In this document: positions 8,703-19,387 of the stretch, in pieces
How positions within the stretch are numbered: the stretch's first letter is position 1
How the letters are laid out: each line of letters starts with the position of its first letter
Assembly (NCBI RefSeq): GCF_000745125.1
Contig: NZ_JQNF01000005.1
Span: 186,001 to 250,000, forward strand
From: Carnobacterium jeotgali MS3
GTDB taxonomy: Bacteria; Bacillota; Bacilli; Lactobacillales; Carnobacteriaceae
Reading direction: 5' to 3'
Length of the DNA stretch: 64,000 nt
The notes under the pieces: model-generated
The model's database searches: none
What the model was told of the DNA's origin: nothing
The model's input: the letters and a program-made list of their open reading frames with translations, nothing else
Translations under genes and position numbers: made by a program

Positions 8703-10115
8703 GTGAAAAGAGCCAAAAAAAGAATTGCGGTAATAGGTGGAGGAATAACAGGGTTAGTTACTGCTTATCGAATTCAGCAACAAATTATAAAAGAACAGTT
8801 GCCTTTTGAGCTTGTCTTGCTAGAGTCGTCTTTAAAAATAGGCGGTAAAATCTATACCATGAAGGTAGAAGACAACTACTTTGATTTAGGAGCTGAATCT
8901 ATTGATATCCGCTATCCTGAAGCGATGGAGCTCATTGAAGAATTGGGCCTTGCAGACCAATTGATCTATAGTGAAGGCAATAAACCTGATATCTTTTTTT
9001 ATAATAAGTTACATAGTCTTGATTATCCAACCTATAAAGGCATTCCAGTAAGGAAAATGGATATCTGGAAAAATGATTTATTAACTTTTCACGGAAAAGT
9101 GGCTAGCTTTAAAGATAGTCTATTTCCTGTAAAACCCTTGGTAAAAGATATTGAAATGAGTCGGTATCTAAAAAGTAGGTTTGGAGAAGAATTGGTTGAA
9201 CACATAGTTGAACCTTTTTTCTCTAAGATTTACGCTAGTGATTTAGATGAAATGGGAATCAAGTCTTCTAAAGAAGTTATTTATTCATTAGAGCAGAAAT
9301 ATGGCAATCTTTCAAAGGCGATTAAATATCATCCTGAGTTGTTAGATGGTTCTGGTAACTATGTTACTTTTCAAAAAGGGTTAGCCGTCTTGACAGATAA
9401 ATTAATCGAAATCCTAAAACCTCATATTCAAACTAGCAAGAAAGTTTTTGAAATCAAGCAAGGCACTGAAGGTACGTATATTATAGATATCAACCGAAAA
9501 GAACAGGTGCGAGTTGGAGCCATTTCTATCGCAACACCTGTAACTGAATATTCAAAAATATTAAACAATGAAGTTTTTGGACAAGTATTTGATCAAGTTG
9601 AAACTGCATCTATCGGGTATATTTTGTTTAAGTTTAAAAAAGAAGCTATAAAAAATGAGCCAAAAGGATTTGGCGTAGTTACTCCAAGAAGAAGTGATTC
9701 TTTTGTCACGTCAATTGTATTTTTAAATAAAAAATGGTCATTTCTTAAAGATGAAGAAGATCTCTATATTGGTGTAAGTTTCGGTAGAAAAGGTGAAGAC
9801 TTGCTTGTTTCTTTAAGCAATAAAGATATAGAAGAGTCAATTTTAAAAGACTTAGAAATTATACTTGGAATTACAGAAAAACCGATAAATCGTATTGTAA
9901 AACGATGGCCTAACACGATACCGCAGTACACAGTAGATCAAGAAGAAAATATAAAAGAAATGATTGAATTACTGGCACATGACTATCCAGGAATATATAT
10001 TTCTGGAATAGGACTAGAGGGTTTTGGCATCAATCAATGTATTGGTCAAGCGAATAAAGCGAGCAAAAAAATAGTTGATCATATAAAAAAACAAAATTGT
10101 ATTTATGATAAATAA
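8703..10115 (+). CDS. HemY-like FAD-dependent oxidase (orphan)
   Basis: A 470-residue flavoprotein of the protoporphyrinogen/coproporphyrinogen III oxidase family. The N-terminal FAD-binding motif is VIGGGITGLVTAYR (GGGITG at residues 12-17). A family-type C-terminal segment (YPGIYISGIGLEGFGINQCIGQA) supplies the second FAD contact. In Bacillus, HemY oxidises coproporphyrinogen III during haem synthesis. No other haem-synthesis gene (hemE, hemH, hemQ) lies near, and most lactic acid bacteria cannot make haem, so the real substrate is unclear. The start is GTG after a G-rich site. The gene has its own terminator. Family membership is firm; function is not. Confidence 0.8.
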   Translation: MKRAKKRIAVIGGGITGLVTAYRIQQQIIKEQLPFELVLLESSLKIGGKIYTMKVEDNYFDLGAESIDIRYPEAMELIEELGLADQLIYSEGNKPDIFFYNKLHSLDYPTYKGIPVRKMDIWKNDLLTFHGKVASFKDSLFPVKPLVKDIEMSRYLKSRFGEELVEHIVEPFFSKIYASDLDEMGIKSSKEVIYSLEQKYGNLSKAIKYHPELLDGSGNYVTFQKGLAVLTDKLIEILKPHIQTSKKVFEIKQGTEGTYIIDINRKEQVRVGAISIATPVTEYSKILNNEVFGQVFDQVETASIGYILFKFKKEAIKNEPKGFGVVTPRRSDSFVTSIVFLNKKWSFLKDEEDLYIGVSFGRKGEDLLVSLSNKDIEESILKDLEIILGITEKPINRIVKRWPNTIPQYTVDQEENIKEMIELLAHDYPGIYISGIGLEGFGINQCIGQANKASKKIVDHIKKQNCIYDK

Positions 10116-10132
10116 AATAGATTGTAAAAAAT

Positions 10133-10174
10133 AAAAAAGACTCTTTTTAGAATTAAAAAAGGTCTTTTTTATTT
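10133..10174 (+). terminator. Intrinsic terminator after the HemY-like gene
   Basis: AAAAAAGAC and GTCTTTTTT arms around an A/T-rich centre, ending in a long T-rich tract. Confidence 0.75.
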
Positions 10175-10246
10175 TAAACTTTGTTTTGTTGGTGTAAGGT
10201 ATGTTAGAGAAGATAAGATGAAATAGAAGAGAGGGAAGGGAAGAAA

Positions 10247-10993
10247 ATGAAATTAACTGTATTAGGTTTTTGGGGTGGATATCCGACAAAGAACTCAGGT
10301 ACAAGTTCTTATTTATTAGAAACAGAAAATTATCATCTATTAATCGATGCTGGAAGTGCTTCTTTGATTGCTTTAGAAAATCATCTAGACCCTTTAGAGT
10401 TGGATGCTGTTATTTTATCTCATTATCATTATGATCATATAGCTGATTTAGGTGTTTTACAATTCACACGTCAATTAAAACGGATGAAAAATAATCTTGA
10501 AAGAGCTTCAATGCTTCCTATTTATGGACACCAAGGTGATGACGAAAATTTTAAACGATTAACGATGGATCTTGTGAGTGAAGGGATAGCTTATCAGGAA
10601 CAGCAAAAAATAACTATCGGTCCTTTTGAAATACAATTTATGAAAACTCTTCATCCTGTAGAATGTTATGCTATGAAGATTGTTGAAATGAAAACAGGTA
10701 AAACGTTAGTTTATACAGCAGATTCTGGTTATTTACCCGAATTTATTCCCTTTAGCAAAGATGCTGATATATTATTAGCTGATACAAATTTATTCAATGG
10801 AATGGAAAATCATCGTGTTCATATGGCCGCATCTGAAGTAGGCAGAATAGCCAAAGCCGCAGAGGTGAAAAAAGTTATTTTAACACATCTCCCACAAGTT
10901 GGCGATTTAGAATTATTGAAAGCTCAAGCAGTCAATGAAGCGCCAAAAACAGAAATAATAGTAGCGGAAAAAGATCTAACAATTGAGATTTGA
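10247..10993 (+). CDS. MBL-fold metallo-hydrolase (YhfI-like)
   Basis: A 248-residue metallo-beta-lactamase-fold enzyme. The zinc motif HxHxDH is LSHYHYDHIADL (near residue 62), with further ligands in TLHP, TADSGY and the late LTHLP. It resembles RNase Z/arylsulfatase-type hydrolases, but no tRNA-binding exosite is evident and the substrate is unknown. It is followed 39 bases later by a lipoate ligase gene. The same pair (yhfI-lplJ) is adjacent in Bacillus subtilis, which supports the assignment and hints at a functional link. Confidence 0.83.
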   Translation: MKLTVLGFWGGYPTKNSGTSSYLLETENYHLLIDAGSASLIALENHLDPLELDAVILSHYHYDHIADLGVLQFTRQLKRMKNNLERASMLPIYGHQGDDENFKRLTMDLVSEGIAYQEQQKITIGPFEIQFMKTLHPVECYAMKIVEMKTGKTLVYTADSGYLPEFIPFSKDADILLADTNLFNGMENHRVHMAASEVGRIAKAAEVKKVILTHLPQVGDLELLKAQAVNEAPKTEIIVAEKDLTIEI

Positions 10994-11032
10994 GAATCAT
11001 AACATAAAAGTTTAGAAATGAGGAAACGGAAA

Positions 11033-12052
11033 ATGTATTATGTTAAAAATGTTCGTAATGGGAAAGAGATAACAGATCCCGCAATTAATCTAGCAATTGA
11101 ATACCATTTATTAAACAACGTGGTATTAGATGAACCAATATTGCTTTTTTATATTAATGAACCGTCAATTATTATTGGTAGAAATCAAAATACGATTGAA
11201 GAAATTAATACAGACTATGTAGAAAAAAATAATATCCATATAGTTCGTCGTTTTTCAGGAGGTGGAGCTGTCTACCATGATTTTGGCGTTTTTTGTTTTT
11301 GTTTTATTACTAGTGATGATGGTGATTCGTTTCGTGATTTCGGTAAGTTTACAGATCCTATTATCGATTCTTTACACAAAATGGGAGTTGAAGGTGCTAA
11401 ACTAGAAGGCAGAAATGACCTGTTAATCAATGGACAAAAATTCTCTGGGAATGCAATGTATTCAAAAAATGGCCGAATGACTGCCCATGGAACAATCATG
11501 TTTGATAGTGATATTGAAGAAGTTGTAAATGCTCTTAAAGTAAGAAAAGATAAAATTGAATCAAAAGGAATCAAATCCATTAGAAGCCGTGTGACCAATA
11601 TAAAACCTTACTTATCTGATGACTATCAGTTTTTGAGTACAAAGGAATTTAGAGATCGTTTGTTGTTAAATATATTTGATGTTAATGATGCTGCAGATGT
11701 TAAGGAATACCAATTAACGAATAATGATTGGGAGCAAATTGAACAACTTTCTAAAGATTACTTTAGCAATTGGGATTGGAATTATGGGAAATCACCAAAA
11801 TTTGAATTGGTTCGTCGTCATCGTTTTTCAATCGGTTCTGTTGAGTTTAAAATGAATGTAGACAAAGGCTTTATTCAAGATATTCGTATTTTCGGAGATT
11901 TCTTTGGTTTAGGAGATATTTCTGATGTGGAAGAGGTATTGAATGGCACTAAATATGATGTGACTTCTATTAGCGATGCTTTAGAAGCTATAAATGTTAA
12001 AAATTATTTTGGAAATATTACAAAAGAAGAACTAGTACATTTAATTTATTAA
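11033..12052 (+). CDS. lplJ: Lipoate-protein ligase
   Basis: Activates free lipoate with ATP and attaches it to E2 and GcvH-type lipoyl domains. It has 339 residues. The catalytic domain shows EPSIIIGRNQN, RRFSGGGAVYHD (RR-x2-GGGAV-x2-D) and GRNDLLINGQKFSGNA. A C-terminal accessory domain follows from about residue 250. The ATG at 11033 is chosen because GAGG lies 9 bases upstream and the protein then starts MYYVKN like its family; an earlier in-frame ATG (11018) would overlap that site. It lies in an apparent operon with the MBL hydrolase. Confidence 0.92.
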   Translation: MYYVKNVRNGKEITDPAINLAIEYHLLNNVVLDEPILLFYINEPSIIIGRNQNTIEEINTDYVEKNNIHIVRRFSGGGAVYHDFGVFCFCFITSDDGDSFRDFGKFTDPIIDSLHKMGVEGAKLEGRNDLLINGQKFSGNAMYSKNGRMTAHGTIMFDSDIEEVVNALKVRKDKIESKGIKSIRSRVTNIKPYLSDDYQFLSTKEFRDRLLLNIFDVNDAADVKEYQLTNNDWEQIEQLSKDYFSNWDWNYGKSPKFELVRRHRFSIGSVEFKMNVDKGFIQDIRIFGDFFGLGDISDVEEVLNGTKYDVTSISDALEAINVKNYFGNITKEELVHLIY

Positions 12053-12055
12053 AAA

Positions 12056-12100
12056 AAAGCGAAACAGATAGAATTGTTATTCTGTCTGTTTCGCTTTTTT

Positions 12101-12102
<2 letters not shown>
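12056..12102. terminator. Bidirectional terminator between lplJ and trpS
   Basis: A 19-bp stem with one G-T pair, a TGTT loop, an A-run before and a T-run after. It can end transcription of both convergent genes. Confidence 0.93.
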
Positions 12103-13156
<1,054 letters not shown>

Positions 13157-13197
13157 TTAATGGATTAAAGTCTTTGTTGAGAATGCGAACCAAATAA

Positions 13198-13569
13198 TTA
13201 TCTTTCTATAAGATAATAAGCTAATAAAGTAAGCAAACAAACTGCTAATAATGCTGAACCGACTTTTAAAAAGAAGCTATACCCTTTGCCGATTACTTTT
13301 GAAAGTGGTTTAATAGTGAATTCTTCATCGGAATGTCTACTATTTCGTATATTAAAAGCAAATTTTCGCATACTATAATTAAAAAAATCAAAAAAACCAG
13401 ATGAAAAAGATGCGCCAAAAAGACCTATAATGAGAAATAGGGAGGCTCCATAAAAAGTTAAATTTGTAGTATGATAAAATGACAGCTCTTTATAGATAAT
13501 CAGTTCAATGAATAAACATAAAAGGAGCGACACCATAAAGACGCGGATAGGTGTTATTTTTTGTTTCAC
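13198..13569 (-). CDS. Small membrane protein, DUF3899-type
   Basis: A 123-residue protein with three likely membrane segments (about 8-26, 37-58 and 96-118) and a basic, charged loop between the second and third (residues 68-94). It starts at GTG with GGAGG 7 bases upstream. The domain label DUF3899 is from memory of similar proteins located near trpS and opp in Lactobacillales. No function is known. It is transcribed toward trpS and could be co-transcribed with it. Confidence 0.7.
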   Translation of the reverse strand: MKQKITPIRVFMVSLLLCLFIELIIYKELSFYHTTNLTFYGASLFLIIGLFGASFSSGFFDFFNYSMRKFAFNIRNSRHSDEEFTIKPLSKVIGKGYSFFLKVGSALLAVCLLTLLAYYLIER

Positions 13570-13848
13570 TGTTTTTCCTCCTTAAGAGTATATATGCACT
13601 AGTGCTAAATTATATTATATAGGAATACTATGAAAAATGTATGAATATATTTAAAGAGAGATAAATGAACATCTTGCCAAAATGTACCCGTATTATCGTT
13701 GTTTTCTAATCTAATTATAATTTTCCAGTAAAATATCATAGCATAATTCAAAAAAGTTTTGCAATATTGCTTTTGACAAGCTATTCTATATAGTATATTC
13801 TTTTTTGTAGGAGAATTAAAATTAAAATTATTGGAGGTGCTCTAATCG

Positions 13849-14796
13849 ATGAAAAGTTATGCGAAATTTTTAGGAAAACGTGTATTATACATGTTATTGA
13901 CATTATTTTTAATTGCATCGATTACTTTCTTCTTAATGAAACTTTTACCAGGTACTCCATATAGTAACCAGGATAAACTTTCAGAAGAACAAATCTATAT
14001 TATGAATGAACAATATGGATTGAATGAACCAGTTCCGGTTCAGTATTTAGTGTATATCGGAGGATTACTTCAAGGAGATTTAGGAGTGTCATTCCAATTT
14101 AGCAATACTCCAGTAACAAAACTTCTATCTACGCGTATAGGTCCGTCCTTGCAGCTAGGTATACAAGCCGTTGCACTAGGGACGATACTTGGTATTGTGT
14201 TAGGTGTAATAGCAGCAATGTATCAAAATACTTGGATTGATACGCTTGCAACTTTTTCAGCTATTTTAGGAAGATCTATTCCTAACTTTGTTATAGCTGT
14301 TCTGTTGCAATTAATATTTGGGGTATATTTACAATGGTTCCCAATCGCTTTATGGGATGGCGGATTCAGTTCATCTGTTCTTCCTACATTAGCATTAGCA
14401 ATCTCCCCACTAGCAGACTCAGCTCGTTTTATTAGAACTGAGATGGTAGATGTCTTAAGTAGTGATTATGTTGAGTTAGCAAGAGCAAAAGGGTTAAGCA
14501 GATGGACAGTGGCATTTAAGCATGGTGTTCGTAATGCTTTGATTCCATTAGTAACAATCTTAGGGCCTATGGCTGTTGGTTTAATGACAGGTTCAATGGT
14601 TGTAGAAAATATCTATGCTATTCCTGGTATTGGTGAACAATTCGTTAAATCAATCATGACAAATGATTACCCAACTATTATGGGTGTAACTATTCTTTAT
14701 TCAGCTATGCTTGTATTTATTATTTTAGTTGTAGATATTTTATACGGAGTAATTGATCCGCGTATTCGTGTTTCTACTGAAGGAGGGGACAAATAA
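13849..14796 (+). CDS. oppB: Oligopeptide ABC transporter permease OppB
   Basis: Integral membrane permease half of the oligopeptide importer, 315 residues. It has an N-terminal membrane segment (about 10-30) and a BPD-type permease domain. The EAA loop that contacts the ATPases is EMVDVLSSDYVELARAKGLS. A GGAGG site precedes the ATG. Its stop overlaps the oppC start (TAATG). It is the first gene of oppBCDF, and the upstream region holds no oppA. Confidence 0.95.
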   Translation: MKSYAKFLGKRVLYMLLTLFLIASITFFLMKLLPGTPYSNQDKLSEEQIYIMNEQYGLNEPVPVQYLVYIGGLLQGDLGVSFQFSNTPVTKLLSTRIGPSLQLGIQAVALGTILGIVLGVIAAMYQNTWIDTLATFSAILGRSIPNFVIAVLLQLIFGVYLQWFPIALWDGGFSSSVLPTLALAISPLADSARFIRTEMVDVLSSDYVELARAKGLSRWTVAFKHGVRNALIPLVTILGPMAVGLMTGSMVVENIYAIPGIGEQFVKSIMTNDYPTIMGVTILYSAMLVFIILVVDILYGVIDPRIRVSTEGGDK

Positions 14797-15845
14797 TGCA
14801 TAAACAAGAAAATACTCCTGTTGCAGATGAATTAAAAAATCTGTCTCCTGATATGTTTGCTCCAGCTACTGAGTCAAGTATGGTAGATAATGAAAAAATT
14901 GCAGCACCTTCATTAAGCTTTATACAAGACTCATGGAGAAGATTGAAAAAAAATAAAGCAGCTGTTGTTAGTCTGTTTGTTCTGATAATTATGATTATTC
15001 TTACAGTTGCAGCACCAATTGTTGCACCTCATGATCCAAATGTTCAAACAGTAGAGTTTGCAAGTTTGCCACCTAAAATTCCAGGAATCGGTATCGACGG
15101 TTTAAATGGAACTCAAAAAGTTGGAGAAAACCGTGTAGACAAATATGCTGAAAAAAATGTTCCAGAAGATCAATACTATATTTTAGGTACAGATAGTTTA
15201 GGTCGTGATTTACTTTCACGTATTCTTTATGGTACTCGAGTATCGTTAATTATCGCTTTTGTAGCAGCACTATTTGATTTAACTATAGGTGTAACTTATG
15301 GTTTAGTTTCAGGATGGTGTGGTGGAAGAATTGATAACTTCATGCAACGTGTCTTAGAAGTTCTTTCTGGTGTTCCCAATCTAGTTGTCGTTATCTTGAT
15401 GCTATTGGTATTGAAACCAGGAATCACATCTATTATTATTGCTTTAGCTATTACTGGGTGGATTTCAATGGCCAGGGTAGTCAGGGCACAAACGTTAAAA
15501 TTAAAAAATCAAGAATATATTTTAGCTGCTCGTACTTTGGGCGAATCACCACTTAAAATTGCATTTAAACATTTAATTCCAAACTTATCTGGTGTTATCA
15601 TTATTCAAACAATGTTCTCAATTCCTTCTGCCATTTTCTTCGAAGCTTTCTTAAGTTTCATCGGTATAGGGATTCCAGCACCAACTGCTTCATTAGGAAC
15701 ATTGATTAATGACGGATACAAAACTTTCCGCTTCCTACCTCATTTAATGTGGTATCCAGCAGCAGTTATTTGTATTTTGATGATATCATTTAACTTATTA
15801 GCCGATGGTCTGCGTGATGCATTTGATCCAAAAATGAAAGATTAG
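14796..15845 (+). CDS. oppC: Oligopeptide ABC transporter permease OppC
   Basis: Second permease subunit, 349 residues. It has a cytoplasmic N-terminal tail of about 55 residues, a first membrane segment, an extracellular loop (DPNVQTVEFASLPPK to ILGTDSLGRDLLSR) and a permease domain with the EAA loop VRAQTLKLKNQEYILAARTLG. The LGTDxLGRD motif is typical of OppC/DppC. It overlaps oppB by one base, so translation is probably coupled. Confidence 0.95.
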   Translation: MHKQENTPVADELKNLSPDMFAPATESSMVDNEKIAAPSLSFIQDSWRRLKKNKAAVVSLFVLIIMIILTVAAPIVAPHDPNVQTVEFASLPPKIPGIGIDGLNGTQKVGENRVDKYAEKNVPEDQYYILGTDSLGRDLLSRILYGTRVSLIIAFVAALFDLTIGVTYGLVSGWCGGRIDNFMQRVLEVLSGVPNLVVVILMLLVLKPGITSIIIALAITGWISMARVVRAQTLKLKNQEYILAARTLGESPLKIAFKHLIPNLSGVIIIQTMFSIPSAIFFEAFLSFIGIGIPAPTASLGTLINDGYKTFRFLPHLMWYPAAVICILMISFNLLADGLRDAFDPKMKD

Positions 15846-15859
15846 CGAGGTGAAAACGA

Positions 15860-16930
15860 ATGAGTAATGTATTAGAAGTTAAAGATTTGGAAATTACATT
15901 CGACACCTATGCTGGTAAAGTAAAAGCTATCCGCGGTGTCAGTTTTGATTTAAAAAAAGGTGAAACGCTAGCAATTGTAGGAGAATCCGGTTCTGGGAAA
16001 TCTGTTACAACGCGTAGCATCATGCGTTTGTTATCACAAAATGCAAATGTTGAGAATGGTGAAATTCTATTTAATGGTGAAGATCTTATTAAAAAATCTG
16101 AAAAAGAAATGCAAGGTATTCGTGGTAAAGAAATTGCAATGATTTTTCAAGATCCGATGACTTCTCTAAATCCAACAATGACAATTGGTAAACAAATTTC
16201 TGAACCCATTCGATTGCATCAAAAATTAAGTAAAGATGATGCGAGAAAAAGAGCTTTAGAACTATTGAACTTAGTAGGTTTACCAGATGCAGAAAGACGT
16301 ATGAAACAATATCCTCACCAATTTTCTGGTGGACAAAGACAACGTATTGTTATTGCTATTGCTCTTGCATGTAACCCTGAGGTATTAATTGCCGATGAGC
16401 CAACAACAGCATTAGATGTAACTATCCAAGCTCAAATTTTAGATTTAATGAAAGAATTGCAAAAGAAAATTGCTACATCTATTATCTTTATTACCCATGA
16501 TTTAGGTGTAGTTGCTAACGTAGCTGATCGTGTTGCAGTAATGTATGCAGGTAAAATTGTAGAAATTGGAACAGTAGATGAAATATTCTATAATCCTCAA
16601 CACCCATATACATGGGGATTGATCAGTTCTATGCCGACATTAGAAATTACTGAAACATTGTATGCTATTCCTGGAACACCACCAGATTTATTGGATCCTC
16701 CAAAAGGAGATGCATTTGCTCCACGTAATGCATTTGCAATGAAAATTGATACAGAATTAGAACCACCGTATTTTAAAGTTTCTGAAACACACTTAGCTTC
16801 AACATGGTTATTGCATCCGGATGCACCTGCAGTTGAGCCACCACCAGAAATTAAAGCGCGTCAAAAAATTTACGAAGAAAAATTTGCCCCAAAATATGCT
16901 AAGACTCAAGTCAAAGGAGGGGTAAACTAA
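15860..16930 (+). CDS. oppD: Oligopeptide ABC transporter ATPase OppD
   Basis: One of two ATPases that power peptide import, 356 residues. Walker A is GESGSGKS (near residue 40), the Q-loop is [11 protein letters not shown], the signature is FSGGQRQRI and Walker B is [12 protein letters not shown]. The C-terminal oligopeptide-transporter extension ([11 protein letters not shown]...) is present, but I do not see the four-cysteine cluster found in some OppD proteins. It ends one base before the oppF start. Confidence 0.96.
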   Translation: MSNVLEVKDLEITFDTYAGKVKAIRGVSFDLKKGETLAIVGESGSGKSVTTRSIMRLLSQNANVENGEILFNGEDLIKKSEKEMQGIRGKEIAMIFQDPMTSLNPTMTIGKQISEPIRLHQKLSKDDARKRALELLNLVGLPDAERRMKQYPHQFSGGQRQRIVIAIALACNPEVLIADEPTTALDVTIQAQILDLMKELQKKIATSIIFITHDLGVVANVADRVAVMYAGKIVEIGTVDEIFYNPQHPYTWGLISSMPTLEITETLYAIPGTPPDLLDPPKGDAFAPRNAFAMKIDTELEPPYFKVSETHLASTWLLHPDAPAVEPPPEIKARQKIYEEKFAPKYAKTQVKGGVN

Positions 16931-17872
16931 ATGGAAAATAGAGAAAAAATCTTAGAAGTTAAAGGTCTGAAACAGTACTTCAATAAAGGTACAAAAAATG
17001 AAGTTCGTGCAGTTGATGATGTTACTTTTGATATTTATAAAGGTGAAACTTTTGGTTTAGTTGGTGAATCTGGTTCAGGTAAATCAACAACAGGTCGTTC
17101 AATTATTCGTTTGTATGATCCGACAGCTGGAGAAATTGATTTTGAAGGCACAAAAGTTCATGATATAACTGGTAAAAAAGATATGTTGAAATTTAGAAGA
17201 GAAATGCAAATGATTTTCCAAGATCCTTATGCATCTTTAAATCCTAAAATGAAAGTCCGTGATATCATTGCTGAAGGTATTGATATCCATGGATTAGCTA
17301 GTTCTACTGAGGACAGAAACCAACAAGTTGATGATTTATTGAAAACGGTTGGTTTGAATCCAGATCATGCTTCACGTTACCCGCATGAATTTTCAGGTGG
17401 ACAACGCCAACGTATCGGAATTGCTAGAGCTTTAGCAGTTAAGCCTAAGTTTATCATCGCCGATGAACCAATATCTGCATTGGATGTTTCTATCCAAGCA
17501 CAAGTAGTAAACTTATTGATGGAATTGCAAAAAACTCAAAATTTAACATTTTTGTTTATTGCCCATGACTTATCAATGGTTAAATACATTAGTGATCGTA
17601 TCGGTGTAATGAATACGGGTAAATTGCTTGAATTAGCTCCTGCTGATGAAGTATACAACACGCCTTTACATCCTTATACGGAAAGTTTATTGTCTGCTGT
17701 ACCTTTACCAGATCCTGAATACGAACGCAATCGTGTCCGTACTCCTTATATTCCTCGTGAATCAAATGGAGAACCAGAAGAGCTACGTGAAATTTCTCCT
17801 GGACACTTTGTTTATTGTAGAGAATCTGATATAGCAGCTTTAAAAGAAAAAAAAGCAAATTACAAAAAATAA
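16931..17872 (+). CDS. oppF: Oligopeptide ABC transporter ATPase OppF
   Basis: Second ATPase, 313 residues, forming a heterodimer with OppD. It has Walker [11 protein letters not shown]-loop [11 protein letters not shown], signature FSGGQRQRI, Walker [13 protein letters not shown] and a short C-terminal extension ending [10 protein letters not shown]. It is the last gene of oppBCDF. A 10-bp stem (17889-17898 with 17903-17912) without a T-tract follows the stop, and a true terminator lies about 100 bases downstream. Confidence 0.96.
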   Translation: MENREKILEVKGLKQYFNKGTKNEVRAVDDVTFDIYKGETFGLVGESGSGKSTTGRSIIRLYDPTAGEIDFEGTKVHDITGKKDMLKFRREMQMIFQDPYASLNPKMKVRDIIAEGIDIHGLASSTEDRNQQVDDLLKTVGLNPDHASRYPHEFSGGQRQRIGIARALAVKPKFIIADEPISALDVSIQAQVVNLLMELQKTQNLTFLFIAHDLSMVKYISDRIGVMNTGKLLELAPADEVYNTPLHPYTESLLSAVPLPDPEYERNRVRTPYIPRESNGEPEELREISPGHFVYCRESDIAALKEKKANYKK

Positions 17873-17913
17873 AATAAAAAGAAGCTATAGATTCAACAGT
17901 CATGTTGAATCTA

Positions 17914-17936
17914 GGCTCTATGTCAAATAGTGTTGG
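17914..17936 (+). repeat. Solitary element end (TIR remnant)
   Basis: GGCTCTATGTCAAATAGTGT begins here. It matches the left end of the nearby mobile elements (copy A starts GGCTCTTCGTCAAATGGTGT). It also resembles the inverse of the right end of copy A (18278-18300 read on minus: GGCTCTATACTTTTTAGTGT). It may be the outer end of a larger element spanning 17914-18300, or a leftover from another insertion. Confidence 0.6.
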
Positions 17937-17969
17937 TGAGTAAACTATCCAATTAAATAAAAGTTAAGG

Positions 17970-18012
17970 TGAAGGTTTTAAGAAGATGATTTCTTAAAGC
18001 CTTCATTTTTTA
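17970..18012 (+). terminator. Intrinsic terminator of oppBCDF
   Basis: A 15-bp stem with one G-T pair (17970-17984 with 17991-18005), a GATGAT loop and a T-rich tail. Confidence 0.93.
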
Positions 18013-18054
18013 TTTTGTGTAGTACAAGACAGCAGGATGCGATTACGAAAACTC

Positions 18055-18300
18055 GGCTCTTCGTCAAATGGTGTGGCTGCTTCTAAAACTTCTTTCGGAA
18101 TAGACGGATTTGCTTGAAAGTTCTTAAGCCTAAAGTCTTAAGGACTTTCAAGCCTCAAACACAGCTTAATCGCTAAAGCGTTAAAGCGTTAAAGCTGTGT
18201 CATTCACATTGAATACTTTACAGGGCTACAAGCAATCCTATTCCTCCAGAATGTTAAGCATGAACTAAATTCATCTATCAACACTAAAAAGTATAGAGCC
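18055..18300 (+). mobile_element. MITE-like element, copy A
   Basis: A 246-base non-coding element starting GGCTCTTCGTCAAATGGTGT and ending with AAAAAGTATAGAGCC. It carries two internal hairpins: a 17-bp stem (18112-18128 with 18137-18153, one G-T pair) and a second stem ACACAGCTT/AAGCTGTGT (18159-18167 with 18192-18200). The left and right halves also share GGAATAG...GATTTGCTTG-like blocks in inverse order, so the whole can fold back. No coding potential is seen. No target duplication was found for this copy, and remnants on both sides suggest nested insertions. Confidence 0.8.
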
Positions 18301-18834
18301 TTAAAAAAAATGGTGTTAGTTCAATAAGATGAAATGTTCTCAAAAAGAAGGATTATGCTTGTAAAAGGCTACTGGTACTTCCTAGACTGAAGTTGTGATA
18401 CAGATAAGGTAACTCTAGTTAGCAGTGACTAAGGTGCTTCATTTTAGGTTTTAGAACGGTTATAGGCTAACCCATTCTCTAATAGTTTTGTGCACTAGGC
18501 TTAACTAAGTTGAAAAATTCTTGCATTAAAAAAATGTTTACTTTCAAACAAAATATTATTTGTAATGAATTCTTATTTGCATTAATTATCATTGGTCTTA
18601 TTCTGAGATAAACGTTGTTAAATAAAGGTTTCTAATATGAAAAGATGAACTGCAGAAAAAAACAATCTGTAAAATTAATGTAAATTTTACTATAAAGTGA
18701 CAAAAAGATGGCAAAAGGGGTAGTATTTTCAAAATGAATGTTTTATAATAAACTTGTAAGGCATTTCATAGTTTCATTAACAATCCTCAATTTTTTTGAA
18801 CAATCTATCTGATTAAAAAAGGAGAGAATAACAT
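18301..18834. other. Non-coding region before spx with decayed element material
   Basis: The first part (about 18309-18375) has weak similarity to the element family (AATGGTGT..., then TGCTTGTAA...CTGGTAC as in copy D), so it may be a degraded copy. Further on is an inverted repeat GTAAAATT-N6-AATTTTAC (18669-18690). A -10 TATAAT (18744-18749) sits about 86 bases before spx, but no good -35 was found. No open reading frame of note was seen. Confidence 0.45.
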
Positions 18835-19233
18835 ATGGTAACTTTATATACATCGCCTAGTTGTACATCATGTCGTAAAGCCAGAGCTTGGTTAGAAGAA
18901 AATGGTATTACTTATAATGAAAGAAATATCTTCTCAGAACCATTGACGATCGGTGAAATTAAGTCTATTTTAAGAATGACTGAAGACGGCACAGAAGAAA
19001 TCATTTCGACTCGTTCTAAAGTATTCCAAGAACTGAATGTCGATTTAGATGATTTACCTTTAAATGAAATGTTTGATTTAATTCAAGAAAATCCAGGTCT
19101 TCTACGTCGACCAATTATGGTAGATGAAAAAAGACTGCAAGTAGGCTATAACGAAGATGAAATTCGTCGTTTCTTGCCTCGCGAAGTAAGAGCACTTGAA
19201 TTGAAACAAGCTCAACTTATAGTAGGTTATTAA
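18835..19233 (+). CDS. spx: Transcriptional regulator Spx
   Basis: ArsC-fold regulator that binds the RNA polymerase alpha subunit and turns on thiol-stress genes. It has 132 residues. The redox switch CxxC is C10-T-S-C13, and R92 of the RPI motif (LLRRPIMVD) is present. GGAGAG precedes the ATG. It is followed by MecA and, further on, SpxH, both of which affect Clp-dependent proteolysis in related bacteria. The long upstream region allows several promoters. Confidence 0.95.
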   Translation: MVTLYTSPSCTSCRKARAWLEENGITYNERNIFSEPLTIGEIKSILRMTEDGTEEIISTRSKVFQELNVDLDDLPLNEMFDLIQENPGLLRRPIMVDEKRLQVGYNEDEIRRFLPREVRALELKQAQLIVGY

Positions 19234-19242
19234 TAATAGTTC

Positions 19243-19279
19243 AAAACTACGCATCTGGAAGGTGTTGTAGTTTTTTTTT
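19243..19279 (+). terminator. Intrinsic terminator after spx
   Basis: AAAACTAC/GTAGTTTT arms around an imperfect inner stem, then a T9 run. Confidence 0.8.
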
Positions 19280-19387
19280 GGCACTTTTAACTTTACATTT
19301 AATTTATTTCCTTTAGAATGGTTATATAGATTATTCATAAGTTAAACTGCTTTTTAACTATGAAGAAGAGAAATGAGGTGTAGGACT

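Noticed and set aside
10014-10304. Minus-strand reading frame overlapping the HemY-like and MBL genes
   Set aside because: It overlaps two well-supported genes and runs across their terminator; no ribosome-binding site and a low-complexity AT-rich product.
17589-17903. Minus-strand and plus-strand alternative frames inside oppF
   Set aside because: They are shadows of the conserved OppF coding sequence and have no family similarity that I recognise.
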